Notes: generated by a model not told the origin, from the letters alone. Counted from the stretch's first letter, positions 1-7,789 are shown. The stretch: 64,000 nucleotides of DNA from Chryseotalea sanaruensis (GCF_003990915.1 NZ_BHXQ01000004.1:1-64000), one strand, 5' to 3'. Made by a program: numbers and translations.

Positions 1-58
1 CTTCCTGTAAAAGGCTTAATCGCTCTTCTGGTGTGAATGTTCTTTTTCCTCTTGGCAT
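1..58 (-). CDS. Transposase OrfA-like protein, N-terminal fragment
   Basis: Nineteen codons are visible before the window edge. The start ATG is at 58 and the residues begin MPRGKRTFTPEERLSLLQE. A short basic start followed by a TPEER/LSLL helix fits the helix-turn-helix protein (OrfA) that opens IS3-family transposases, which binds the element ends. It lies about 40 bp inside the proposed IS end, the usual distance for this gene. With so few residues another HTH protein cannot be excluded. Confidence 0.5.
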   Translation of the reverse strand, partial: MPRGKRTFTPEERLSLLQE

Positions 59-126
59 ATTTCCCTAATTTAACTGTTATAAATCTGTTTTCAGATTCTT
101 GTCCAGTCTTATAGGGGGTTAGTACA
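1..126 (-). mobile_element. End of an IS3-family (IS150-like) insertion sequence, cut by window edge
   Basis: The terminal segment at about 98-126, read on the minus strand, starts TGTACTAACCCC and continues ACTGGACAAG about 7 nt further in. This resembles the terminal inverted repeats of IS150-group IS3 elements as I remember them (TGTACTGACCCC then a GGACA block). A basic transposase-like N-terminus starts about 40 bp further in and runs out of the window. The IS boundary is put at 126 because a protein reading frame of an unrelated family is open from 127 onwards. The other end and any target duplication lie outside the window. The family assignment rests on the repeat pattern and a 19-residue fragment only. 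Confidence 0.6.
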
Positions 127-609
127 AACTATACTTCAACCATTAAGGTTGACAAAGACCCTTTAACTACAATCAATGCTATAAATAATTTCAGAGGATG
201 GTGGAGCGAAGAAATAGAAGGAAACACCGACAAATTGGGTGAAACATTCTTTTATCATTATAAAGACGTTCATTTATGCAAACTGAAACTAATTGAAGAA
301 ATCCCAAACAAAAAATTAGTCTATTTAATAACAGACAACGAATTTAATTTTACAAAAGACAAAACAGAATGGATTAACACCAAACTGATTTTTGATTTAT
401 CTGCAGAAGGAAATAAAACAAAAGTCATTTTTACCCACGAAGGTTTGACACCTAAATATGAATGTTACAATGTCTGCAACGATGCTTGGACAAGTTACAT
501 ACAGGGCAGTTTGAAAAACTATATTGAAACAGGTAAAGGAAAACCAAACGGAAAAGAAGGAGGACTGAATGCGGAATTGGTTAAAAAATGGGGATTACCT
601 GATAAATAA
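127..609 (+). pseudogene. SRPBCC/AHSA1-like protein, 5' end lost to the IS
   Basis: The frame reads as an SRPBCC (START/Bet v1-like) small-molecule-binding domain from the first codon after the IS: an NAINNFRGWWSEEIEG segment, then FFYHYKDVH, KTEWINTKL, FTHEGLTP and a C-terminal AWTSYIQGSLKNYIETGKG helix. This order is typical of the AHSA1/SRPBCC group in Bacteroidota. No ATG occurs in frame between the in-frame TAG at 112 and the conserved region, so the native start and probably only about five residues were removed when the IS inserted. The only alternative start is TTG at 235, which would delete the first strand and helix. Probably non-functional, or expressed only by an IS-borne start. 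The ligand is unknown. Confidence 0.75.
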
Positions 610-615
610 AAACAA

Positions 616-756
616 CTGCCGCTAACAAAAGCTATTTGCAATGGCTGAGTGACGTGTAGTTAAAAAGTTTTATCTTCGCTATTACGTTTGGCCATGGTGG
701 ACAAATACGTTTTCAAAAGCCAGCCAATGCAAATAGCCAAGCGTTGTAGGCAAGGC
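616..756 (+). repeat. attC-like long imperfect palindrome
   Basis: Arms GCTATTTGCAATGGCTG (631-647) and CAGCCAATGCAAATAGC (721-737) are complementary at 16 of 17 positions and enclose a 73-nt loop region. Outside the arms are AACAAAA on the left and GCGTTGTAGGC on the right. The layout (long stem, variable spacer, a GTTGTAGGC box next to the following gene) is like an integron attC site, although GTTGTAGGC departs from the classical GTTRRRY core. It could instead be an unrelated mobile palindrome or a terminator region. Confidence 0.5.
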
Positions 757-770
757 ACCGAAAATTAGAG

Positions 771-1706
771 ATGGATTTAGTAGAATATTTTGCAGCAATT
801 GATGAAAATGAGATAAACCGACTTGTGAAAGACAAGCAGGAAGAGAATATTCATATTGAATTTAAGACTGTTGTTCATCCTACAATTCCCAAGGAGGATA
901 AAGAAGCTGACAAACGAAACTACTCTAAATGTTTATCTGGTTTTGCTAACTCAAGTGGCGGACTAGTTATTTGGGGAATTCATGCGGAGAAGGATAGCGA
1001 CAAAATAGATTGTGCTAAAAAAACATCTCCGATAAGGGAACTTTCATTATTTCTTAATAAGCTAAACACACTCGAGGGACAAGCAACAACACCGAAAATT
1101 AAAGGCGTTAAACACAAAAAAATTGATATTGGTAATGATACTGGCTTCGTAGTAACATTTATACCTGAAAGTGAAACAGGTCCTCATATGGCTAATTTCG
1201 CAGACAAATATTACTACAAGCGTAACGGGGACAGCTTTTTCAGGGCAGAACATTATGACATAGTTGATATGTTCTCTAGAAAAAGTAAGCCTAAGCTTGA
1301 TCTTAAGATTGGCAAAATAGATTCCCACACATGGTCTGGTGACAAATTACTTAGATATGAAATTCTATTTTCAATTATTAACAATGGAAACGGAATTGCA
1401 AAACATCCATACGTGGCACTCAAACTTAGTAAAGGATATACTCAATCCACTTTTGGAGTTAATGGTAATGGACAAACAGGACTAAAGCGAATTAGTAATA
1501 ATCAATCATTTGACATCAACTATAGTGGTGGTCAAGATATTGTCATCTTTCCCAATTCATCCATTGACGTTGACAAAATATCAGGGATTTTTCAAGATCA
1601 AAAGGGGCCAACTGATTTGATAGTCGATTACATTATATATGCCGAAGGCATGGAGACAAAAAAGGGTAGAAAGAAAATAAGTAGAGAAAAACTAATGAAC
1701 AGTTAA
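771..1706 (+). CDS. AlbA_2 (Schlafen-type) DNA-binding domain protein
   Basis: The 311-aa protein opens with an AlbA_2-like region at roughly residues 20-165: IEFKTVV, then a lysine/arginine-rich stretch, FANSSGGLVIWGIHAEKD, and YYYKRNGDSFFRAEHYDIVDMF. The GG-x-x-x-x-G core and the terminal RNGxxxxxA motif are characteristic of this family, whose members bind nucleic acid or act as regulators. Residues 175-311 are a separate beta-rich part with no family that I recognise. The ATG at 771 directly follows the upstream palindrome, with no room for a normal promoter between them. The GTTGTAGGC box before the gene (743-751) is exactly complementary to GCCTACAAC just after it (1712-1720), as in an integron cassette. 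Cellular role unknown. Confidence 0.75.
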   Translation: MDLVEYFAAIDENEINRLVKDKQEENIHIEFKTVVHPTIPKEDKEADKRNYSKCLSGFANSSGGLVIWGIHAEKDSDKIDCAKKTSPIRELSLFLNKLNTLEGQATTPKIKGVKHKKIDIGNDTGFVVTFIPESETGPHMANFADKYYYKRNGDSFFRAEHYDIVDMFSRKSKPKLDLKIGKIDSHTWSGDKLLRYEILFSIINNGNGIAKHPYVALKLSKGYTQSTFGVNGNGQTGLKRISNNQSFDINYSGGQDIVIFPNSSIDVDKISGIFQDQKGPTDLIVDYIIYAEGMETKKGRKKISREKLMNS

Positions 1707-1847
1707 GCCCTGCCTACAACAACGGCTATGTATCATTGCTTTTGTTTATAAAATTTAACTATTAATACCTTTACTTCAAATCACGGTTTGAATCTAAAGG
1801 TTGTGCGCAAGGCGGCAGGACAGATTTAGCTTCGAATAAAGACGTTA
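1707..1847 (+). repeat. Cassette-boundary-like region, half sites only
   Basis: The region starts with GCCTACAACAACGGCTAT (1712-1729), the inverted form of the box preceding the AlbA_2 gene, and later has GGTTGTGCGCAAGG (1799-1812), close in form to GCGTTGTAGGCAAGG at 741-755. Unlike the 616-756 site, I could not find matching long arms between these two half sites, so it may be a hybrid or decayed boundary. No gene is seen here. Confidence 0.35.
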
Positions 1848-1877
1848 TTGACAGAGATAAATATTAACTCTAATACT

Positions 1878-2285
1878 ATGACAAAGAAACTTTTAACCTT
1901 AACAATCGGACTTCTGATACTTTCAGTTTTATCAATAAAAGCTCAAGACAACGTGACAATAAATCCAGACTCAGTTTATACAAAAGTTGACGTTCTCCCA
2001 GAATTTCCAGGAGGAATGAAAGCACTCGGAAAATACGTTGACGGGAAAAATCATTATTACCCTGAACAGGCAAGAAAAAATAAAATTGAGGGTAAGGTAA
2101 TTATTCAATTCATTATCAACGCTGACGGGACGTCAAGTGATTTTAAAGTAATTAAAGGGATAGGTTATGGTTGTGATGAAGCGGCTGTTGAAGCATTCAA
2201 AAAGATGCCTAAATGGAAACCAGCAACAATCAACGGACTACCTGTCAAATTTTTAACACAAATGGCTTATCTATACGGATTATAA
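1878..2285 (+). CDS. TonB C-terminal domain protein (energy transducer-like)
   Basis: The ATG at 1878 gives a signal-like N-terminus, MTKKLLTLTIGLLILSVLSI, followed by KAQ. An upstream TTG would add ten residues and spoil the signal sequence. Residues 30-135 form one TonB C-terminal domain: PEFPGGMKALGKYV, YPEQARKNKIEGKVIIQFII, GYGCDEAAVEAFKKMPKWKPA and a final NGLPVKF strand. In classical TonB this domain contacts the TonB box of outer-membrane receptors. Here the proline-rich linker is missing and the protein is short, so it is a secreted or periplasmic TonB-domain protein rather than a full transducer. The next gene's reading frame opens directly at this stop codon, implying cotranscription. 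Confidence 0.8.
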   Translation: MTKKLLTLTIGLLILSVLSIKAQDNVTINPDSVYTKVDVLPEFPGGMKALGKYVDGKNHYYPEQARKNKIEGKVIIQFIINADGTSSDFKVIKGIGYGCDEAAVEAFKKMPKWKPATINGLPVKFLTQMAYLYGL

Positions 2286-2318
2286 ATGACCAGACAGAAT
2301 TGCGTAGATATTAATTCT

Positions 2319-2828
2319 ATGAACTACTCATTAATTAAGAACTATCTGATAATGCCTGCAGTATTAATCATTCTATTATCGGGCTGCTCGCATAAAAACA
2401 TTTCTACGCAACTGCCAACGTTTGAGCATTCTTCTACTGCAAAGCTTTTAATTAATAAGCATTGGTTAGAAGGTGATGTATTGTTAACTGAGCATCCTGA
2501 TACAACTGTTCGTAATATTACTTTACAATTCCCAGCACCTGAGCGCGATGACATACTTATATTGAGGGACGATGGAACGTATCTCTATGACGAAGGAGCA
2601 ACGAGAGATAAACCAAACGATAAAAGGATTTTTTCACATGGTACTTGGCAAGTAGTTGAACAGAATAAGCAATTACTGTTGACTGCTAATGGTTCAATTA
2701 ATACATATGATATACTGGAAATTACTGACAGCACTTTGGTGCTTAAATTGAACATCACACAGCGTTCACGTTCATATGCATATACGCTATATTTTAACAT
2801 GATAGAAGGAGACGAGGGTTCTAATTAG
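2319..2828 (+). CDS. Lipoprotein, lipocalin-like
   Basis: A start at 2319 gives a 23-residue signal peptide ending in the lipobox LLSGC, so the mature protein would be acylated at that cysteine. An ATG at 2286, abutting the preceding stop, is in the same frame but adds eleven polar residues before the signal. The mature part has alternating strands with DILILRDDGTYLYDEG, HGTWQVVEQNKQLLLTANG and STLVLKLNI, the pattern of the small lipocalin-like domains common in Bacteroidota. Binding partner unknown. It lies close behind the TonB-domain gene and is probably transcribed with it. Confidence 0.6.
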   Translation: MNYSLIKNYLIMPAVLIILLSGCSHKNISTQLPTFEHSSTAKLLINKHWLEGDVLLTEHPDTTVRNITLQFPAPERDDILILRDDGTYLYDEGATRDKPNDKRIFSHGTWQVVEQNKQLLLTANGSINTYDILEITDSTLVLKLNITQRSRSYAYTLYFNMIEGDEGSN

Positions 2829-2847
2829 GAAAACGGTATTGCATTGG

Positions 2848-2962
2848 ACGGATTCGTCTGACTATATAGCAACTGTAGACTTCATTTGAAAAATAATCGG
2901 GTCTTAGTCACAACGCGATTATGATTATCATTCATTAACGTAACGGTCAGACTAAAATCCGT
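2848..2962 (+). repeat. Long-range inverted repeat after the lipocalin-like gene
   Basis: ACGGATTCGTCTGAC at 2848-2862 pairs with GTCAGACTAAAATCCGT at 2946-2962, leaving an 83-nt loop. A GCAACAATAGCTAC segment follows at 2970-2983 and resembles the AACAAnnGCTA stretches at the left edges of the two preceding boundaries. The geometry (15-17 bp arms with a 70-85 nt interior) is like that at 616-756. No gene is seen between 2829 and 3105. Confidence 0.4.
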
Positions 2963-3105
2963 ACCGCACGCAACAATAGCTACGTCCCATGCCGGGTAAT
3001 TTGCCAATTATAAACAAACTACTAAATTCGCTTAGTAACCTTGGAAATAAAAGTGTTTGGAAAGTTGGAAAGGTATTTAATCGAGCGTTTGTCTGAACAC
3101 CATTT

Positions 3106-3570
3106 ATGACCAGTGAGGAAAAAATAAGAATTGGCGTCAATAAAATTAAAGCAATCTCCTTTCTGATAATCATGCTTGGGATGGTGATACTACCCCCATA
3201 TTTTGTCTATTTTACTGATAATCATTCTGACAATTTAGTCTTAAAGGTTGTATGTCTACCAGTAGTCATCTTTCTGGGGTATTACATGTATAAGCTATTT
3301 ATCAAAAGAATTTTTTTAGGTTCCATCATTACATTAAGTCAGGATGAATTGGTTGTTAAAGATGAGGACAAAGTTTACCATTACCGGTGGTTAGAAATCA
3401 AGACAGTTAAAGTTGAAGGAGTCGTTGCGGAAAATAGTAACGCCCGTTCAACGGAACAGACAATCTTGACAATTTGGTCGACAACGAAGAAAGCCCCAGA
3501 TGTATTTAATATTTCTGACCTCGCAAAAAGTGGGGACGAAATCAGGTCACTAATTGATGGATTAAGGTAA
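3106..3570 (+). CDS. Small two-helix membrane protein with PH-like tail
   Basis: The 154-aa protein has two hydrophobic segments at about residues 15-35 and 45-66, both followed by basic residues. The soluble C-terminal half (GSIITLSQDELVVKDEDKVYHYRWLEI onward, and ILTIWSTT) looks like the bacterial PH-like or STM3941-type domains found on membrane proteins. No enzymatic motif is visible. It is the last of the same-strand small genes set between palindromic spacers. Function unknown. Confidence 0.55.
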   Translation: MTSEEKIRIGVNKIKAISFLIIMLGMVILPPYFVYFTDNHSDNLVLKVVCLPVVIFLGYYMYKLFIKRIFLGSIITLSQDELVVKDEDKVYHYRWLEIKTVKVEGVVAENSNARSTEQTILTIWSTTKKAPDVFNISDLAKSGDEIRSLIDGLR

Positions 3571-3682
3571 GGCACTCCTGTCAATGAAAGTTACTGATGC
3601 AAAACCACAGTAAACTGTAAGATAACTCAAAGAACATCGTACAATGCCTAACATTTAGGCTTATAGAACAAGACAGGGAATT

Positions 3683-3892
3683 TTACTTTGCTGTAGACAC
3701 CAGCAACTCCCGAATATCCACTTTCAAATACTTAGCGATCTCGTAGAGAGTTTCAATAGAAGGTTGGATATCGTTGGTGCACCAACGCGAAACGGTTGAC
3801 TCTGTTTTGTCAAGATAGTTGGCCAATTCCTTACTCGTTTTATTCCGTTCCAGCAGGACAATCTTGATTCTGTTTAACTGTAGTTTCGACAC
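3683..3892 (-). CDS. XRE-family helix-turn-helix regulator
   Basis: This 69-aa protein is one HTH_3/Cro-C1-type domain: NRIKIVLLERNKTSKELANY, then DKTESTVSRWCTNDIQPS and LYEIAKYLKVDIRELLV. The recognition-helix region STVSRWCTN and the terminal DIRELL helix are standard for the family. It is divergent from the next gene across 160 bp, so it may regulate both. Similar small XRE genes divergent from a roughly 110-aa partner occur in other Bacteroidota, by my recollection sometimes beside restriction-modification genes; none is present here. Confidence 0.85.
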   Translation of the reverse strand: MSKLQLNRIKIVLLERNKTSKELANYLDKTESTVSRWCTNDIQPSIETLYEIAKYLKVDIRELLVSTAK

Positions 3893-4052
3893 AGTGTAAA
3901 TTTATTGCCTTTCTACAACAAATCACACCCTACTCTTAAGTTCCTCAAAATCAGTATTTAACGATATTAAATTATAATTTTATAGCATTATTATTCTGTA
4001 ATACAATAATTAATTATAATTTCATGTCAATATTTAAAACATATAATGATCT

Positions 4053-4400
4053 ATGCCGATCCGAATAAAGCATCCAATAGTCAGAATACCAGACAATATT
4101 CAGCTATCTATCTACCTTATCAAGGAGGAACTCAAATCCCGTAAGCTCTTCCACGCCCTACATGAAGTTGGTATTGATGATTGCTACTTCCAACCACATT
4201 TGGATGTTTTGATTATGGAGAGCATGGGTCTATGTGATAGCACGGATGAAACCTTTACAAGGTATGATGAGATCATGGATAGACGCAGCAAGAAGATTGA
4301 AGCAGATAATGACTCCATCATGAAGCAAGCACTGAAGGTTTATCATGAGCTACTGAATAAAAAGAAAAAGCTAACTAAACCTGGAAAGAAGAACCCATGA
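4053..4400 (+). CDS. Uncharacterised 115-aa protein paired with the XRE regulator
   Basis: Mostly helical and charged. It starts MPIRIKHPIVRIPDNIQLSI, continues with a KEELKSRKLFHALHEVGIDDCYFQPHLD segment and ends in a strongly basic tail (NKKKKLTKPGKKNP). There is no signal peptide or membrane segment, so it is probably cytoplasmic. The IPDNIQLSIYLIKEELKSRK start is familiar from hypothetical proteins encoded divergently from small XRE regulators in Bacteroidota, and the pair looks like a conserved unit. No function can be assigned. Confidence 0.6.
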   Translation: MPIRIKHPIVRIPDNIQLSIYLIKEELKSRKLFHALHEVGIDDCYFQPHLDVLIMESMGLCDSTDETFTRYDEIMDRRSKKIEADNDSIMKQALKVYHELLNKKKKLTKPGKKNP

Positions 4401-4487
4401 AAATACAGCCAACCTATGAAACTGGCTGTTAATTCCGTTCTACAAAATACTTCCCAACGAATGGACCTAAGGTGGTGTCTAATAATT

Positions 4488-5273
4488 ATGAAACGATTAT
4501 TACCGTATTTTTTGATACTGCTAATCTCCTGTGAAGACAATGATTTGGGATTAGAGTCAAACCCAATCGACTCAAAAATAATCATTGAAGCCAGAGAAGT
4601 GCTTGAGCCCAACTCAAGGCGCCTGAATCTCTTCTGCAGAACAGAAAAAATTTATCCTTGTGTAAACTATCCTATAATTGCGGATGAGGAGATAGATGCA
4701 AACTCGTTTAAAATTACATTCACTGAAGTAGGTGAGACAGTCTTATGTTTAACAGCCTTTGGACCAGCAACTGTAGTGATAGATTTAAATTCAGTAGCAA
4801 ATGGAGAATATGAAATTGAGTTGAACAATGCAAAGCTCCGCAATAAGGGCACATTAAAGGTTACCGACACTGACATATCTTTTCAATTCGGGAAAAGAAA
4901 TGGAATTGATTTCATCAGAACAACTACTATGAGAGTTCCTAATAATACTTATTGGGGAACCATTGGATATCATGTAGCGTCCTCATCTACTTTGGTAGAC
5001 GAGTTCATTCAGAAGTTCGTAGACGCTGGAGCAAATTTTGGTGAGCAATTACCTGGACACTACTTCTATTACGAGATTGATAACGCAGGAGACATAGTTA
5101 CCAATGCTGAGAATTCAGGTTACTATTTTATGAGGAATTTTATTTTTCAGTATGATGGTGATGAAACAGAACTTGAGCAAATAGTTGAAGTGGAAGGAAA
5201 GAATTTTAAAGAAGCGCTTTCCATCCGACTGTCAACCTACGAAGGAGAAACGTTTTACAACTGGGGTGATTGA
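4488..5273 (+). CDS. Uncharacterised lipoprotein
   Basis: ATG 4488 gives MKRLLPYFLILLISC followed by EDND: a signal peptide with lipobox LLISC and an acidic residue after the acylated cysteine. A start at 4416 would put 24 residues before the signal and is less likely. The mature part (about 245 aa) has alternating strands without a motif that I recognise; ANSFKITFTEVGETVLCLTAFGPATVV and YEIELNNAKLRNKGTLKV suggest an immunoglobulin-like or beta-sandwich fold. It ends 10 bp before the convergent response regulator gene. Confidence 0.55.
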   Translation: MKRLLPYFLILLISCEDNDLGLESNPIDSKIIIEAREVLEPNSRRLNLFCRTEKIYPCVNYPIIADEEIDANSFKITFTEVGETVLCLTAFGPATVVIDLNSVANGEYEIELNNAKLRNKGTLKVTDTDISFQFGKRNGIDFIRTTTMRVPNNTYWGTIGYHVASSSTLVDEFIQKFVDAGANFGEQLPGHYFYYEIDNAGDIVTNAENSGYYFMRNFIFQYDGDETELEQIVEVEGKNFKEALSIRLSTYEGETFYNWGD

Positions 5274-5283
5274 TACTCCGGGA

Positions 5284-5682
5284 TCAATTCAAGTTGTTAA
5301 TAATTTCCCGAATCTTGTTTTCTGTGATAGGTTTAACGTAATAGTTGGAGATATCCGACAATTTCCTTGCACGTTCTATATCCTTATCGTTTATAGAAGA
5401 GCTTACCATGTATACAGTGATTGGTTTTTTAAGTCGTGGCTTAAGTTTCACAGCATATTCTTCCATAAACTCCCAACCGTCCATTACGGGCATATTAATG
5501 TCCAGCATAATGGCTTCAGGCAGATCATCTACAATATCAATTTGAGTTAAAAGGAAACTCATTGCTTCCTCACCGTTAACAAAATATTTAACCTTACAGT
5601 CTATTTTAACAAGCTGAATAGTTTTGGAGACGGTTAAATGAAAAATTTCATCATCGTCAATAATGGCTAGCGATTTAATCAT
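5284..5682 (-). CDS. Single-domain response regulator (CheY-like receiver)
   Basis: The 132-aa receiver domain has no output domain. The acidic pocket is IIDDDE (D9-D11), the phospho-acceptor is D61 in MLDINMPVMDGWEF, the switch serine lies in VSSS, and the conserved lysine is K117 in VKPI. Its start overlaps the end of the kinase gene by 8 bp, so the two are translationally coupled and it is the cognate partner. With no DNA-binding domain it must act through another protein or pass the phosphate on. Confidence 0.9.
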   Translation of the reverse strand: MIKSLAIIDDDEIFHLTVSKTIQLVKIDCKVKYFVNGEEAMSFLLTQIDIVDDLPEAIMLDINMPVMDGWEFMEEYAVKLKPRLKKPITVYMVSSSINDKDIERARKLSDISNYYVKPITENKIREIINNLN

Positions 5683-6817
5683 TGCTTGGGGTTTTTATTG
5701 CATTTAAACGTAGAGTAAAAGTTGTTCCTATTCCTGATTCACTTTGGGCATCAATTGTACCTCCAAGTGACTCTATTTGATTTTTGGTGATAAATAGACC
5801 GACACCACGGGCATCTTCATTTTTATGGAAAGTCTTATGAAGTTTAAATAGTTTATCACCATAACGCTTCAGATTGATGCCTAAACCATTGTCTTCAACA
5901 ATAAGTACATCAATACCCTGTTCCTTGTGACTTGATATTTTTAGGAAAGCTTTTTTCTCCGGATCTCTGTACTTAATGGCATTGGTGATTAGATTAAGTA
6001 AAATACTTTCGAGATATGTTTTTTGATAGCGTATTACCGGTAGTGAAGAGAAATCAGTTACGATCTCAATTCCGGATTTTTGGATATCTTCAGTAAGTGT
6101 CTGGCATATTTCATTAGTCAATTTGTCTAACTCAATTTCTTCATATGTTGTGTTCTCAGTACGGGTGTTGAGCACAACCATCGACAGGTCCGTCAGTGTT
6201 TGCATCATTTTATCAGAAACTATTTTCATCTTACTCACTAAATCATCTCGCTCTTTCTGATCATTGATGCTATTATACAAGGAAATCAGTGCCACCATAT
6301 TGCCAAGTGGAGAACGTAGATTATGAGAAGTAATCTCTGCAAAGTTTTCCAACTGAGAGTTCTTCATTTGAAGGTAAGAAGTTGTTTCTTTTAATTCACC
6401 CGTGCGTATCCGAATAAGTTTTTCAAGTTGGGCGGGCGTTTTTAATGCTATAATATCAGGCATGTTACGTATTAATGCGAATACAGTAGCACAAGAAACT
6501 ACGGCAGTCATGAATCTGACAAGTGCACTAAAACGATATACAGGCACATAAAAAATAAGTGCATCGATTAAATGAGTAGATCCGCAGAATAAAATGAAAA
6601 ATATAAATAACCAAATAATTGATTTAAAAGGAACCTCCCCACGCTTCTGTATAAAGTATACCAATATAAATGGTATGGCAAAGTATGCAGCCCAGATAGC
6701 AACATCAGATATTATATAGAGCCATCCATGAAAGTCTGACCATGTGCCGCAATTCCATCGGGCGGGCCAGTCGGAGGTATCAAACAAATTGAGAAAGAAT
6801 TCCGATATCTGTTTCAT
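5675..6817 (-). CDS. Sensor histidine kinase with ethylene-receptor-like membrane domain
   Basis: The 380-aa protein has three membrane helices (about 35-55, 66-88, 96-117), a short linker, a HisKA region with phospho-acceptor H165 (ITSHNLRSPLGN), and an HATPase domain with N-box NAIKYRD, VEDNGLGI, GVGLFI and GTTFTLRL. The helices match the ethylene-binding domain of plant ETR1: D38, Y45, I48, P49, I75, C78 and H82 fall at the same relative spacings as ETR1 D25, Y32, I35, P36, I62, C65 and H69, where the cysteine and histidine hold copper. The family also occurs in many bacteria. Ligand binding here is inferred. The domain follows an N-terminal WNCGTW segment. It forms an operon with the overlapping receiver gene. 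Confidence 0.88.
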   Translation of the reverse strand: MKQISEFFLNLFDTSDWPARWNCGTWSDFHGWLYIISDVAIWAAYFAIPFILVYFIQKRGEVPFKSIIWLFIFFILFCGSTHLIDALIFYVPVYRFSALVRFMTAVVSCATVFALIRNMPDIIALKTPAQLEKLIRIRTGELKETTSYLQMKNSQLENFAEITSHNLRSPLGNMVALISLYNSINDQKERDDLVSKMKIVSDKMMQTLTDLSMVVLNTRTENTTYEEIELDKLTNEICQTLTEDIQKSGIEIVTDFSSLPVIRYQKTYLESILLNLITNAIKYRDPEKKAFLKISSHKEQGIDVLIVEDNGLGINLKRYGDKLFKLHKTFHKNEDARGVGLFITKNQIESLGGTIDAQSESGIGTTFTLRLNAIKTPSND

Positions 6818-7207
6818 GTTATTCTATTTCAGTGCAGATTAAATATACTAAATATATTCTGGTAAGGTGTTGCACGAGTTATCTATCTCGACAGGAAGTA
6901 TCCATAGTATCTAAATTGTATTCTATTATTTGCAATTCCATTAGAACTTCACTTAGAACTTCACTATGGATATCTTTAGAAATCAGTTTATCTAAGTAAG
7001 TTTTTTATCAATCATCATCGTGATTTTTAGTGAGCTTTTGCAAGAACAACAGTTTTATCATCGATCTTTTCCCTTATTGCTATAATTCATAACTGTGATT
7101 TATGTAACAACTTACAATAGTTCTGCAACGAAGCGTAATTGAAAAGAACTGACCTTTGTTATCTAATACCTGGTTATAAACATAACAGGTTCACTTTAAT
7201 TAAATTT
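6818..7207. other. 390-bp divergent intergenic region
   Basis: No gene is seen. It must hold the promoters of the kinase operon (leftward) and the outer-membrane barrel gene (rightward). It contains an inverted repeat TATCCATAGT (6899-6908) and ACTATGGATA (6963-6972), and inside that a tandem pair of TTAGAACTTCAC units (6941-6964). These could be an operator, but no factor can be named. Confidence 0.4.
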
Positions 7208-7789
7208 ATGAAAATAATTATTTCAACACTATTTGCTGTTCTGCTTATCTCTGGCGCTGCTATTGCCCAACATACCAACATTGGTATTAAAGGTGGTGTA
7301 AACGCCTACACACTTAAAAGCGATAATAATAACGGCTTTGATACAAAAGTGAGTTTTCACTTAGGCCTTATTGGTCATATTCATATTTCCGATCAATTTG
7401 CATTACAACCTGAGCTTGTTTACTCTGTGCAGGGTGCACAATCCACAATAGCTGGTCAAGAGGTTAAGTTAAACCTTAACTACATTAATGTTCCCTTATT
7501 GTTTCAATACATGTTTGATAACGGTTTCAGATTGCAAGCCGGTCCTCAACTTGGTTTTTTAGCGAGTGCTAAATCTGAAGTAAACGATGATGATACTGAT
7601 GTGAAAGATGATTTCGAAGGTGTTGATCTTGGATTAGGATTGGGCGTAAGTTACATTAATCCAGTTTCTGATTTTGGAGTAGATGTTCGTTATAATCTTG
7701 GTTTAAGCAATGTCAATAAGAATGGAACTACAGATTATTTTAACCGAGGTGTACAGGTCGGTGTATTCTATTTATTCAACCATAATTAA
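7208..7789 (+). CDS. PorT-like outer-membrane beta-barrel protein
   Basis: ATG 7208 gives a clean signal peptide (MKIIISTLFAVLLISGAAIAQ); a start further upstream at 7139 is not plausible. The 193-aa protein then follows the small outer-membrane barrel (OMP_b-brl_2/PorT-like) pattern: NIGIKGGVNAYTL, FHLGLIGHIHISDQFALQPELVYS, YINVPLLFQYMF, LQAGPQLGFLAS, DLGLGLGVSYI and a final GVQVGVFYLFNHN strand with an aromatic near the end. Such barrels have varied, mostly unknown roles. It is monocistronic, ending at a strong terminator hairpin. Confidence 0.8.
   Translation: MKIIISTLFAVLLISGAAIAQHTNIGIKGGVNAYTLKSDNNNGFDTKVSFHLGLIGHIHISDQFALQPELVYSVQGAQSTIAGQEVKLNLNYINVPLLFQYMFDNGFRLQAGPQLGFLASAKSEVNDDDTDVKDDFEGVDLGLGLGVSYINPVSDFGVDVRYNLGLSNVNKNGTTDYFNRGVQVGVFYLFNHN

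Noticed and set aside
235..609. SRPBCC protein starting at TTG 235
   Set aside because: The domain reads on upstream to position 127 and would lose its first strand and helix; treated as a truncated gene.
5185..5550. Plus-strand frame over the response regulator
   Set aside because: It is the complement of the receiver gene, has no recognisable domain and overlaps a well-supported CDS.
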